From Phycisphaerales bacterium (GTDB taxonomy: Bacteria > Planctomycetota > Phycisphaerae > Tepidisphaerales > Tepidisphaeraceae), in the NCBI GenBank assembly GCA_028291615.1, contig JAQGHM010000397.1, forward strand, positions 1 to 40,621: a stretch of DNA of 40,621 nucleotides, given 5' to 3'. Position numbers and translations under genes: made by a program. Below, piece by piece: positions 8,135-15,898 of the stretch. The notes below the pieces were generated by a model that saw nothing but the letters and a program-made list of their open reading frames with translations, was not told where the DNA came from and did not search any database. The stretch's first letter is position 1, and each line of letters opens with the position of its first letter.

Positions 8135-9112
8135 ATGAGGGTGCTCAAAGCCATCTTAATCGCCACCGCTACGGCCACACTCGCCGCCGGCTGCAACCGC
8201 GCCAAGGCGGGCGCGAACAAGGCCGATTCCACTGCGCCCACGAAGCAAACGGCGTCGTCGTTGCCGGCAGAGGATCAGCGCCCCGTAGCTCAGCCCACGC
8301 CGGCCAAGCAGCTTTTCCAGGCCATTCGCATTTCGCCGGACGAACGGAAGGTCAGGCAACTGCTGAGCGAGCACCCGGAACTGACGAACAAAGAGGTCAA
8401 CGGCGCTTCCCCGCTCTGGATGGCCTGTGAATCGCGCTCACTGCCGCTGGTGAAAGCGGTCGTCGAATGCGGCGCGGATTTGAAAGCGACCAATTCCCAG
8501 CACCAGAGCGTCCTCTGGGCTGCGGTGAATTACGGTAGCGTTCCGATCATCAAATACCTGATTGAGAAGGGGGTTGACCCTAAGGCGCTTCAGGATGACG
8601 GGGAGACGCTGCTCTGGGCTGCTGAGACGAAGCAGATGGCCGAGCTGATGATTGACGCCGGGGTGGATCCAAAACAGAAGAACGTCAACGGCGACACCGC
8701 GCTGCATATGGCGTGTCGCCATTCGCTGCTGGAGGTTGTTGAACTGCTGCTCGACAAGGGCGTCGATATCGAAGCCAAGGGTCACTGGGATATGCGCCCG
8801 CTGCACAGCGCCGCATCGACGATTACCGGCGACGCGCGTCCGGTCGTCATGCTGCTCTTGCGTCGCGGCGCGGAAATCGATTCGCGCGGCTTTCACGGCC
8901 ATACCGCCATTCACGAGTGCGCGCTCTACAACCGCTTCGAGATGACTGACCTGCTCCTTTCGCGCGGCGCCGAGCCCGATCTGAAGGACGACGAAGGCCG
9001 CACCCCGGTCGATACGGCGCTGCTCGCCGGCAAGATCGAACGGGTTGACCTGATCAACCTATTGGTCAAGCGCGGCGCGGCGGGCGAGCTTATTCCGGTC
9101 TCGAAGGATTAG
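8135..9112 (+). CDS. Ankyrin-repeat lipoprotein
   Basis: The 325-residue product has a lipoprotein signal peptide ending in the lipobox LAAGC (Cys20), a charged/low-complexity linker to about residue 65, then roughly seven ankyrin repeats. Repeat signatures include GASPLWMACESRSLPLVKAVVECGADL, GDTALHMACRHSLLEVVELLLDKG and GHTAIHECALYNRFEMTDLLLSRGAEP. The mature protein should be tethered in the envelope; a binding or scaffold role is inferred from the fold. The in-frame ATG at 8105 adds ten residues before the signal peptide; 8135 fits the lipoprotein leader better. A possible -10 (TATGCT) lies at 8104. Stop codons of this gene and the convergent PIN gene are only 8 bp apart. Confidence 0.88.
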   Translation: MRVLKAILIATATATLAAGCNRAKAGANKADSTAPTKQTASSLPAEDQRPVAQPTPAKQLFQAIRISPDERKVRQLLSEHPELTNKEVNGASPLWMACESRSLPLVKAVVECGADLKATNSQHQSVLWAAVNYGSVPIIKYLIEKGVDPKALQDDGETLLWAAETKQMAELMIDAGVDPKQKNVNGDTALHMACRHSLLEVVELLLDKGVDIEAKGHWDMRPLHSAASTITGDARPVVMLLLRRGAEIDSRGFHGHTAIHECALYNRFEMTDLLLSRGAEPDLKDDEGRTPVDTALLAGKIERVDLINLLVKRGAAGELIPVSKD

Positions 9113-9120
9113 TCGTCGCG

Positions 9121-9540
9121 TCAAGTCGCACGTGAAGTGCCTACCGTCAGCCAGTTCTCCACGCGCAATCCGGTGACGACCGAAAAGTGCTGCTCGGCGG
9201 TCAGCACGGTCATGTCCCGCGCGCGGGCGATCGCGGCAATTTGCGCATCCACTTCGGAGATCGGGCGTCCGATCTTCTGCAGCGGAACCTTGATCTGACC
9301 GAACGCGATCGCGGCAGCGGCATCGAAATCAAGTAGCGGCATGCGCTCGAGAAACGCCCGCAACGTCACCTCGTTCTCCGATGGTCGAGCGCTGTCGTAG
9401 ACGCGATACCACAACTCCCCCACGGAGGGCATGCAAATGTGAACCCGCGCATCGGTTGCCGCGGCAACCCGTGCGACAAGGGCCGGGTGACCGCGCCAAA
9501 GTGCGGTCGCGTGCTGGGTGTCGAGGAGGTAATTTGTCAT
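9121..9540 (-). CDS. PIN-domain protein, VapC-like, without visible antitoxin
   Basis: The 139-residue product is one PIN domain, the fold of VapC RNase toxins. Visible acidic residues are Asp7 (YLLDTQH), Glu42 (VGELWYR), Asp98 (EVDAQIAAIARARD) and Glu116 (LTAEQHF, where many members have Asp or Asn). VapC toxins cut tRNA or rRNA and are normally encoded just after a small antitoxin. Here the upstream neighbour is purA (25 bp before), and no small antitoxin frame lies between or on the other side. It may be an orphan toxin, have a distant antitoxin, or be a non-toxin PIN nuclease. There is no clear ribosome site. Confidence 0.85.
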   Translation of the reverse strand: MTNYLLDTQHATALWRGHPALVARVAAATDARVHICMPSVGELWYRVYDSARPSENEVTLRAFLERMPLLDFDAAAAIAFGQIKVPLQKIGRPISEVDAQIAAIARARDMTVLTAEQHFSVVTGLRVENWLTVGTSRAT

Positions 9541-9565
9541 CGCTCATCGACCCGGAGCAGAGTTT

Positions 9566-10864
9566 CTACCGGATCAGCGTCGCGGTTCGTTCGGGTCCAA
9601 CGCTTACCATCTTCACCGGCGCGCCGACCAGTTGTTCGATGCGCTTGACGTACTGCTGCGCCTCTTTCGGAAGCTCTTCGAACTTCCGCGCCCCCGTGAT
9701 ATTCCCGCGCCAGCCGGGGAGGGTTTCGTAGATCGGCTCGACTTCCGCGAGCACATCCATGTCGGCGCGGAAGTAATCCAGCCGCGCGCCGCGGTATTTA
9801 TAACCGGTGCAGATTTGCACGTGGTCCAAGCCGGACAGGACGTCCAGCAGCGTCATCGCGATCTGGGTGATGCCGCAGAGATCCACCGCATACTTGACGG
9901 CCATCGCGTCGAACCAGCCACAGCGCCGCGGACGCCGCGTGGTGGTGCCGTACTCGTTGCCGCGCTCGCGGATGTAGTCGCCGATGTTGTTGCCCTGTTC
10001 GGTGGGGAATGGGCCGCCACCGACGCGGGTGCTGTACGCCTTAATGATGCCGAAGAAGTTCTGCACGTATTGCGGGGGCACGCCTGAGCCGGTGTACAAG
10101 CCCAAGGCGCTACAGTTGGAACTGGTGACGTATGGATAAGTGCCGTGGTCCACGTCCAGTAGGACCGCGTGCGCGCCTTCGAACACGACGGTCTTTCGCG
10201 CCCCAGCGGCATCGAGCAGCAGCTTGGTACTGTCGTCCACGTAAGGCTTCAGGCGGCGCCCGTAATCCCGGTAGGTCTCGAAGATCGGCCCCCATTCGAG
10301 CGGCGGCGCGTCGTAAAGCGCCTTAAATACTTTGTTGCGGTCCACCAGGATGCGTTGGACGCGCTCCCTCAGGCGCTCCTCGTGGTCGAGGTCGGCGACG
10401 CGGATCGCCGTCGTGCGGTGCATCTTGTCGGCATAGCAGGGGCCGATCCCGCGCTTGGTCGTGCCAATCCCCTTGTCGCCCGCGGCGGCTTCGCGGAACT
10501 CGTCCTCGGCCTTGTGCCAGGGCATGACGACGTGCGCCTTGTACGAAAGGCGCAAGTTGACCGGCGAGATCGCGATCCCGCGCCCGATGAACTCATCGAT
10601 CTCGCGGAGCAAAACCTCCGGGTCGAGCACCACGCCGTTCGCGATGATGTTCAGCACATCGGGCCGGAAGATGCCGACCGGGAGCAGGTGCGTGGCGTAC
10701 TTCTCGTTGCCGATGCGGACCGTATGCCCGGCGTTTGCGCCGCCGCAGTAGCGGACGACCACGTCAGCGTGTTCGGTGAGAAAATCGACGATCTTACCCT
10801 TGCCCTCGTCTCCCCACTGGAGGCCGACGACGGCGGTGTTACCTTGAAGAAAGCTGGGGGTCAC
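9566..10864 (-). CDS. purA: Adenylosuccinate synthetase
   Basis: The 432-residue length equals that of typical bacterial PurA. The product has the GTP-binding/catalytic start VGLQWGDEGKGKIVDFL with Asp19, His47 in GGANAGHTV, GTTKRGIGPCYADK, VVFEGAHAVLLDVDHGTYPYVTSSN and TTRRPRRCGWFDA. It joins IMP and aspartate using GTP to make adenylosuccinate, the first step from IMP to AMP. The start is GTG at 10864; no closer ATG fits, and the product begins four residues before the usual QGNTAVVG. The VapC-like gene lies 25 bp downstream and could be co-transcribed. Confidence 0.97.
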   Translation of the reverse strand: MTPSFLQGNTAVVGLQWGDEGKGKIVDFLTEHADVVVRYCGGANAGHTVRIGNEKYATHLLPVGIFRPDVLNIIANGVVLDPEVLLREIDEFIGRGIAISPVNLRLSYKAHVVMPWHKAEDEFREAAAGDKGIGTTKRGIGPCYADKMHRTTAIRVADLDHEERLRERVQRILVDRNKVFKALYDAPPLEWGPIFETYRDYGRRLKPYVDDSTKLLLDAAGARKTVVFEGAHAVLLDVDHGTYPYVTSSNCSALGLYTGSGVPPQYVQNFFGIIKAYSTRVGGGPFPTEQGNNIGDYIRERGNEYGTTTRRPRRCGWFDAMAVKYAVDLCGITQIAMTLLDVLSGLDHVQICTGYKYRGARLDYFRADMDVLAEVEPIYETLPGWRGNITGARKFEELPKEAQQYVKRIEQLVGAPVKMVSVGPERTATLIR

Positions 10865-10960
10865 GGGGAGGATATCCTTGGGTGAGCGACGGCGGCGAAG
10901 TTAAGAGGCAGGTGGTTGAGTGTCAAGGAATCGACGTCGGCGGCGTCTTTAAAAGACGGG

Positions 10961-10992
10961 ACCTGACGATTTTGCCGATGGTAGTGTCAGGT
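10961..10992. repeat. Imperfect palindromic element (ACCTGAC...GTCAGGT)
   Basis: The 315-bp gap between purA and the small gene at 11180 holds no convincing gene. It contains ACCTGAC (10961-10967) and GTCAGGT (10986-10992) as inverted arms 18 bp apart. A perfect palindrome GTCAATTGAC lies further on at 11024-11033. TGTCA recurs three times at 10986-11028. This resembles dispersed palindromic elements or a decayed mobile-element end, but could also be an operator region. Confidence 0.4.
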
Positions 10993-11023
10993 ATGTTAAG
11001 CAGGATGTCATTTGCCTACAGAT

Positions 11024-11033
11024 GTCAATTGAC
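11024..11033. repeat. Perfect 10-bp palindrome GTCAATTGAC
   Basis: A two-fold symmetric site about 145 bp upstream of the ATG at 11180 and 160 bp upstream of purA. It may be a transcription-factor operator. It shares AATTGAC with the hairpin at 20631-20651. Function unknown. Confidence 0.35.
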
Positions 11034-11179
11034 TTCAATAATGGGCAAGGTAGCTTGGCTGAATTGAGGTTTGACTAAGTTAACTCCGCCAGATTGGGCA
11101 CTCCGGAGCCGAGTGAGGCTAACCTGTTGTTGATCATCCAGTTACAGGGGCGCGGGCAGGATGAATGGAGGCATTCGTC

Positions 11180-11464
11180 ATGAGTAATCCGATCCGAGAT
11201 CTGCCGTTGACTGAAATTATGCGTCCCGAGATCGCGCTGACGTTGCAACACGTCTTGCGGATCTACACGGTGGGCAGCCTGCTGGACGCCTGGCGGAGCC
11301 CGAAAAGTCAGCGGAGCATTGAACAAGTGTTCGAAAGCCCCCAGCAGGCTCGACACGCCGTCGCTACTTGCGCGACTTGGCTGGGCGTGCAATGGGACGG
11401 GATGCAACGCGCCGAGGTGGGCGGCTGGTGGACGGAAGATCAGTTCGGCGAAGCGCTGGCCTGA
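11180..11464 (+). CDS. Small hypothetical protein (94 aa)
   Basis: A strong GGAGG (11167-11171) lies 8 nt before the ATG at 11180 and is the main evidence that this small frame is translated. The product begins MSNPIRDLPLTEIMRPEIAL and is helical. VLRIYTVGSLLDAW near residues 30-45 faintly recalls helix-hairpin-helix or RNA-polymerase alpha C-terminal style DNA-binding motifs, but this is not firm. The C-terminus is Trp-rich (GVQWDGM, GGWWTEDQFGEAL). There is no signal peptide or membrane segment. Its stop codon abuts the stop codon of the convergent DUF486 gene. Function unknown. Confidence 0.6.
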   Translation: MSNPIRDLPLTEIMRPEIALTLQHVLRIYTVGSLLDAWRSPKSQRSIEQVFESPQQARHAVATCATWLGVQWDGMQRAEVGGWWTEDQFGEALA

Positions 11465-11797
11465 TTACCACGGGTAAAAGACGAAGAAAACCGCCAGCAT
11501 CACCAAGCCGAATCCCACGTAATAATTCCATTTCATCGGCTCGTGCAGATAGGTCACGGCGAAGACGCAGAAGACCACCAGCGTGATCGCCTCCTGCACG
11601 ATCTTCAATTTCGACGCTGAAAAACCTTCGTTGCTGCCGATGCGGTTGGCGGGGACCTGCAGGCAGTATTCGAAGAACGCGATCAGCCAACTGATCAGGA
11701 TCACCTTCCAAAGGGCGACATTCTTGAATCTCAAGTGGCCGTACCAGGCCATGGTCATGAACACGTTGCTGAGGATCAGGAGAATGACGGTCGTCAT
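11465..11797 (-). CDS. DUF486 family membrane protein
   Basis: The 110-residue product has four predicted membrane helices (about 2-17, 29-46, 69-83, 91-108). Conserved stretches fit DUF486 (PF04342): MAWYGHLRF, SWLIAFFEYCLQVPANRIG, KIVQEAITLVVFCVF and YLHEPMKWNYYVGF. The family is small, widespread and related in layout to small multidrug-type transporters; its function is not established. An upstream in-frame start at 11869 would add 24 residues unlike the family. The start at 11797 gives the usual family length and follows GATAAT by 6 nt. Confidence 0.88.
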   Translation of the reverse strand: MTTVILLILSNVFMTMAWYGHLRFKNVALWKVILISWLIAFFEYCLQVPANRIGSNEGFSASKLKIVQEAITLVVFCVFAVTYLHEPMKWNYYVGFGLVMLAVFFVFYPW

Positions 11798-11803
11798 AAC
11801 CGG

Positions 11804-11832
11804 ATTATCGGCAGGCGCTCGCGCATTTTGAA
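11804..11832 (-). promoter_or_regulatory. Putative promoter for leaderless DUF486 mRNA
   Basis: Minus strand: TTCAAA (11832-11827), a 17-bp spacer, then GATAAT (11809-11804), which ends 6 nt before the ATG at 11797. Match is four of six and five of six to consensus. No Shine-Dalgarno is present, so transcription would start at the ATG itself. Confidence 0.45.
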
Positions 11833-11901
11833 AGCTCATCGATTGGCATGTCCGCCCGGGCGCGTACAATCTTCGATCCCTAATTGAAAGGATGCGTTTC
11901 C

Positions 11902-13194
11902 ATGCCCTGGTTTTCGCGCGAGGCGGACTCGATTGATCGTGCCGAAGTGGAACGGATGTGCCAGCGGATGCTGGACGAGGCGAAGCGGCGGCTGAACATC
12001 GCCGACTTTAAGCGCGTGCTGCTCCTGCCGCCCGACCTGACGCGCGCCCATTCCGGCGCCGGCTGGATCACCGAGACTATCTACAAACAGCTCCCCAGAA
12101 CCTGCGACATGCACGTCATCCCTACCCTCGGCCAGCACCGTCCGCACACGAAGGAAGAAAACGCCTGGATGTTCGGCAGCATCCCCAATGAGCGCATCCA
12201 CGCTCACGATTGGCGCGGGGGCGTGACACACGTGGGCACAATTGCCGCGGAGGTTGTCAAAGAGAAAACCGGCGGGCTGGCCGACTGGGAAATCCCCGTC
12301 GACCTCAACACGATGTTGATGACCGAAAAGTGGGACCTGATCGTCAACATCGGCCACGTCGTCCCGCACGAGGTGCTTGGGTTTGCCAACCACAATAAGA
12401 ATTACTTCATCGGCCTAGGCGGGAAGGACACGATCTGCGCGGCCCACATGGCGTCGGCGACCTACGGCATCGAGAGCAACCTCGGCAAGCTGATCACCCC
12501 CACCCGCGCGTGCTTCAACTGGGCGGAAGATAAGTTCCTCGGACACCTGCCCGACGTCTATTTCCAGGTCGTCATGCAGCGCGATCCGAACAACAAGCTG
12601 GTTCACAGCGGCGTCTATGTCGGCGACGATCTGGAGACCTATCTGCAGGCGGCGCGGCGGAGCAAGGCGCAGAACATCACCGTCTTTGACGAACCGGTGA
12701 CGAAGATCGTGGCCGTCATGCAAGCTGACGAATTCCGCTCGACATGGGTGGCGAACAAGGCCATTTACCGCACTCGCATGGCGATGGCGGACGGCGGCGA
12801 GCTGCTCATCCTCGCGCCCGGTCTCGAACGCTTTGGCGAGCAGGACGACGTCGATCAGTTCATCCGGAAGTACGGTTACTGCGGAACGCCCAAGTGCATG
12901 TCGATGTACACGGATAACGCCGACATGCAGGACCTGGCGCACGCGACCGCGCACTTGCTGCACGGGTCGAGCGAAGGTCGCTTCACGATCCGTTATGCGG
13001 CGGGGCATCTGACCGAGGAGGAGATCGAAGGGGTGAACTTCGCGTCGGCGGACTTAAAGGAAATGCTTAAGCGTTATGATCCGGCCAAGCTCGAAGAGGG
13101 ATGGAACACCATGCCCGACGGCGAGCGGATCTTTTATATCAGCACCCCTAGCGCGGGCCTCTGGGCGACCAAGGCCAAGCTCGGCGATCGCTGA
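11902..13194 (+). CDS. LarA-like (DUF2088) nickel-pincer-type racemase/epimerase homologue
   Basis: The 430-residue product resembles lactate racemase LarA. LPPDLTRAH (42-50) matches the N-terminal DxTR motif. GQHRPH (77-82) matches the THRP motif, giving His79. GHVVPHEVLGFANHNKNYFIG supplies His156 and Lys166 with the same 10-residue spacing as LarA His174 and Lys184, the Ni ligand and the lysine that carries the pincer cofactor. His182 sits 16 residues on, as LarA His200 does. All key residues are thus present, so a 2-hydroxy-acid or sugar-acid racemase/epimerase is plausible. The start at 11902 has AAAGGA 9 nt upstream; a TTG at 11884 overlaps that site. No lar cofactor genes are nearby. 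Confidence 0.82.
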   Translation: MPWFSREADSIDRAEVERMCQRMLDEAKRRLNIADFKRVLLLPPDLTRAHSGAGWITETIYKQLPRTCDMHVIPTLGQHRPHTKEENAWMFGSIPNERIHAHDWRGGVTHVGTIAAEVVKEKTGGLADWEIPVDLNTMLMTEKWDLIVNIGHVVPHEVLGFANHNKNYFIGLGGKDTICAAHMASATYGIESNLGKLITPTRACFNWAEDKFLGHLPDVYFQVVMQRDPNNKLVHSGVYVGDDLETYLQAARRSKAQNITVFDEPVTKIVAVMQADEFRSTWVANKAIYRTRMAMADGGELLILAPGLERFGEQDDVDQFIRKYGYCGTPKCMSMYTDNADMQDLAHATAHLLHGSSEGRFTIRYAAGHLTEEEIEGVNFASADLKEMLKRYDPAKLEEGWNTMPDGERIFYISTPSAGLWATKAKLGDR

Positions 13195-13219
13195 ATCGAA
13201 AAAAAGACGCGCCGCGCGG

Positions 13220-13690
13220 TTACTTGCTGCGGCTGCGGTCGTCGTCGTCATTCGGCGGCGGCGGATCGACGACTTTGGCCAGGGCCGGAATATACCCGAC
13301 CAGCCGCGAATATCTGGCGTCGGCCGTTTTGACGACGGCGCTCAGGCGGACGCCCTTGATGCCGCGTTCCACGTCGTTGTCCGGCGCATCGACGCGTCCC
13401 TCGAAACTCACCTTCTGGCTTTGGAAAGTTCCCGAGCCGGAAAAGTGAGTGCCGACGATGGTGAGGTTCGGCGCGCTCAGCGGTCCCTTGGCGCCGTCCT
13501 CGGACATCACGTTGATCTGAATCGCAAGCTGGTCGCCGGCGATGGTTGCCATGCCATCCCCCTTGAGATAGCCGCCAATTGAGACGTTGTAATTCCCTTC
13601 GCGCTGGCGCGGTTTTCCCTTCGGATTAGCATCCGCCGGCAGCATCAGCGCCAAGAGTAAGAGGGCAAGGATGGCAAGATTGCGCTTCAT
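13220..13690 (-). CDS. Small secreted hypothetical protein
   Basis: The 156-residue product has a clear Sec signal peptide (MKRNLAILALLLLALMLPADA). The mature part looks like a small beta-rich domain (YNVSIGGYLKGDGMATIAG, FSGSGTFQSQKVSFEGRVD, GVRLSAVVKTADARYSR). The tail is Pro/Asp/Arg-rich (PPPPNDDDDRSRSK), possibly disordered or cation-binding. No family recognised. It is convergent with the LarA-like gene and has no Shine-Dalgarno; a TATACT hexamer lies 10 nt before the ATG. Confidence 0.7.
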   Translation of the reverse strand: MKRNLAILALLLLALMLPADANPKGKPRQREGNYNVSIGGYLKGDGMATIAGDQLAIQINVMSEDGAKGPLSAPNLTIVGTHFSGSGTFQSQKVSFEGRVDAPDNDVERGIKGVRLSAVVKTADARYSRLVGYIPALAKVVDPPPPNDDDDRSRSK

Positions 13691-13700
13691 TGACTTTGAA

Positions 13701-13706
13701 AGTATA
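13701..13706 (-). promoter_or_regulatory. Putative -10 element close to the start of the secreted-protein gene
   Basis: TATACT (minus strand, 13706-13701) ends 10 nt before the ATG at 13690, leaving a leader of only about 3-4 nt and no Shine-Dalgarno. No good -35 is seen. Confidence 0.35.
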
Positions 13707-13758
13707 CCAGCACGTTGATGAGAGTCCTATGAGAGGCAAATCACTGCCTGGCGTGTGC

Positions 13759-15195
13759 TTATAGCAGCGAACCCGCTAACTGTTTATTGGCCGTCATCGC
13801 AAGCGGCAAATCGACGAAAAAGGTGGTGCCGGCACCGAGCGTGCTTTCGATCCGGATCGCCCCGCGCAACGCCTGCAAGTGCGACTGCACCAGCGAAAGG
13901 CCCAGCCCAAGGTGTCCGGAATCCCCCGACCTCGCCTTATCGGCGCGATAAAATGGCTCGAACAGGTGGGGTAGGTGTTCGGGGGGGATTCCGGGGCCGG
14001 TGTCGCGAATCGTGAGTTGCAGAACCCCTGCCTGGACTGCCGCCGTCAGTTCGACTTGTCCGCCTGGCCGGTTGTATTCGACCGCGTTGGCGAGCAGGTT
14101 GATCACTACGCTGCGAAGGCGCTGTGGCTGGGTGATGACGCGCAGGCTGGTGGGGATTTGTCGGACGACGGTAACGTTGCGCTCGCCGGCGATGGCGGCG
14201 GCCTGGTCGGCGCATTGATCGAGCAGGGGGGTGAGGTCGATCTCTTCGGGTGTCTCGTCGTGGGTGAGCGTGTCGGCGCGGCATTGTTCCATCAGTCGCT
14301 CGACCAGGCGGCGAAGCAGCCGCGCATCGTCGAGGCACGACTCGAGCGTTGCCCGGTACGACTGCGCGTCGCGCGGATGCCGCAGCGAAACTTCCGCCGT
14401 CGTCACCAGCGCGGCGACCGGCGTCCGCAGCTCGTGCGAGGCATCGGCGAGGAATTGATGCCGCTGCGTGTAGGCGCGTTCGATGCGTTCGAGCATCTCG
14501 TTAAGCCGGCTGGCCATCGGCAGGAGCTCGGGTGGAAGTTGCGCCGCTTCGATTCGGCGGTGCAGGTGGTTGGGATCGATCGTGCCGATGATGTCGGCGG
14601 TCGCGTAAAGCGGTTTCAAGGCGGCGCGCGAAACCTTGAGGGCGACCAAGGCGGCGATCAATCCGGCGGCCAGTCCGAAAAGGCTGAAGGAGAAGGCGAG
14701 CCGATCCAAAAGTCGATCGAGGTCCGTCGCCGAGCTTTGGTAACTGATGGCGACGGGTACCGGCGCGCCCTCAGGTCCGGGCACGGCGGCGCGAAGCGTC
14801 AGGTTGCGCACGCGCGTGCCGTCGTGCAGGGTGGAAAATCCAGCCGACAGTACCGTCACGTCGGAGACTGAAAGTCCGCCCGCCGCGGGCGAGATCGTCT
14901 GCCCCGCGGCATTCTTGATGACGTAACGGTCGCCCTGCGGCGGCGCCGCGGCATTTGCGGTGACCGGCGGGTTGCGCACCGCGGCAGGGGGCGTGCGATC
15001 CTCACCATCCGCTGCCGTCGCGCCGCCCGGGGACGCAAACCGCGCCAGTTCGGGTAGCGACGAAGCCTTGGCCACCAGCGATCGGTCAAGCTGATCGATC
15101 AGGACCCAGCGCATCGTCAGGTAGGCGGTGGCGCACCCCGCGATCAGGATCGCCCAGACGGTCAGGAGGATGGCGAGAGCAATGCGGCGCGTCAT
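13759..15195 (-). CDS. Sensor histidine kinase
   Basis: The 478-residue product has an N-terminal membrane segment (about 5-27), an extracytoplasmic sensor region with a Pro/Ala-rich stretch (about 55-90), and a second membrane segment (168-187). A HAMP-like linker follows, then the HisKA box with phospho-acceptor His254 in DASHELRTPVAALV, the N box at Asn370 (NLLANAVEYNRPGG), DTGPGIP at 398 and a G2 box GHLGLGLS at 428. It resembles the heavy-metal/CusS-like kinase group. It lies 12 bp behind the response regulator gene, its obvious partner, and should be co-transcribed with it. Signal unknown. Confidence 0.95.
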   Translation of the reverse strand: MTRRIALAILLTVWAILIAGCATAYLTMRWVLIDQLDRSLVAKASSLPELARFASPGGATAADGEDRTPPAAVRNPPVTANAAAPPQGDRYVIKNAAGQTISPAAGGLSVSDVTVLSAGFSTLHDGTRVRNLTLRAAVPGPEGAPVPVAISYQSSATDLDRLLDRLAFSFSLFGLAAGLIAALVALKVSRAALKPLYATADIIGTIDPNHLHRRIEAAQLPPELLPMASRLNEMLERIERAYTQRHQFLADASHELRTPVAALVTTAEVSLRHPRDAQSYRATLESCLDDARLLRRLVERLMEQCRADTLTHDETPEEIDLTPLLDQCADQAAAIAGERNVTVVRQIPTSLRVITQPQRLRSVVINLLANAVEYNRPGGQVELTAAVQAGVLQLTIRDTGPGIPPEHLPHLFEPFYRADKARSGDSGHLGLGLSLVQSHLQALRGAIRIESTLGAGTTFFVDLPLAMTANKQLAGSLL

Positions 15196-15207
15196 GTGTT
15201 TGCGGCA

Positions 15208-15882
15208 TCACCCCTCGACGCCGAGCAGGTAACCCTGGCCGCGTCGCGTGTGGATCAGCTTTGTCGGGAACTCTTTGTCGATCTTGTTCCGCAGGTAACC
15301 GATGTAAACGTCCACCACGTTACTGGTGGTTTCGTCGTGCTGATCGTAGAGGTGTTCCCAGATGTCGGAGCGCGTGACGACTTGGCCCTGGCGGTGGGCG
15401 AGGTACTCCAGCAGTGCGAACTCGCGTGCGGACAGTTCGATCGCCGTGCCGCCGCGTCGGGCGGACTTGCGCGCGGTATCGATCTCCAGGTCGCCGACGG
15501 AGATGGTCGCCGACTTCTTCCCGTGCCCCCGCCGCACCATCGAGCGCACCCGCGCCAGCAACTCCTCCCACGCGAACGGTTTCACCAGGTAATCGTCCGC
15601 ACCCAGGTCCAGCCCTTTGACGCGATCCACGATGCCGTCGCGCGCGGTCAGGCAGAGGATGGGGATCTGCACGTCGCGCCGGCGCAGCACCTGGATGATC
15701 GAAAACCCGTCCCGCCCCGGCAGCATGATGTCCAGGATCATCAAGTCATAAGGATTGGACCCGGCCAGGTGTAGCGCCTCATTGCCGTCGAAGGTCAAGT
15801 CGACGGCGTAACCGTCGTCGCGCAGGCCGTCGGCGATCGATCGTGCGAGTGACGGATGATCTTCGGCGACCAGGATACGCAT
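15208..15882 (-). CDS. OmpR/PhoB-family response regulator
   Basis: The 224-residue product has a receiver domain (1-~118) with acidic pocket Glu7/Asp8, phospho-acceptor Asp51 in LDIMLPGRDG, Thr79 and Lys101 (VKPFAWEEL). A winged-helix DNA-binding domain follows: LEIDTARKSARR, LSAREFALLEYLAHRQGQVVTR, VDVYIGYLRNKID and HTRRGQGYLL. This is the OmpR/PhoB layout. It is the middle gene of a leftward group: pseudopilin-like gene 16 bp before, kinase 12 bp after. Target genes cannot be read from the sequence. Confidence 0.96.
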   Translation of the reverse strand: MRILVAEDHPSLARSIADGLRDDGYAVDLTFDGNEALHLAGSNPYDLMILDIMLPGRDGFSIIQVLRRRDVQIPILCLTARDGIVDRVKGLDLGADDYLVKPFAWEELLARVRSMVRRGHGKKSATISVGDLEIDTARKSARRGGTAIELSAREFALLEYLAHRQGQVVTRSDIWEHLYDQHDETTSNVVDVYIGYLRNKIDKEFPTKLIHTRRGQGYLLGVEG

Positions 15883-15898
15883 GTCGGCAGAGCGTCCT

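Noticed and set aside
10882-11067. 61-codon frame behind the purA start
   Set aside because: No ribosome site, weak codon bias, and it crosses the palindromes.
13201-13219. Possible terminator between the convergent LarA-like and secreted-protein genes
   Set aside because: A T-run exists on the minus strand, but the stem is only four GC pairs (CGCG-CCG-CGCG), too weak to call.
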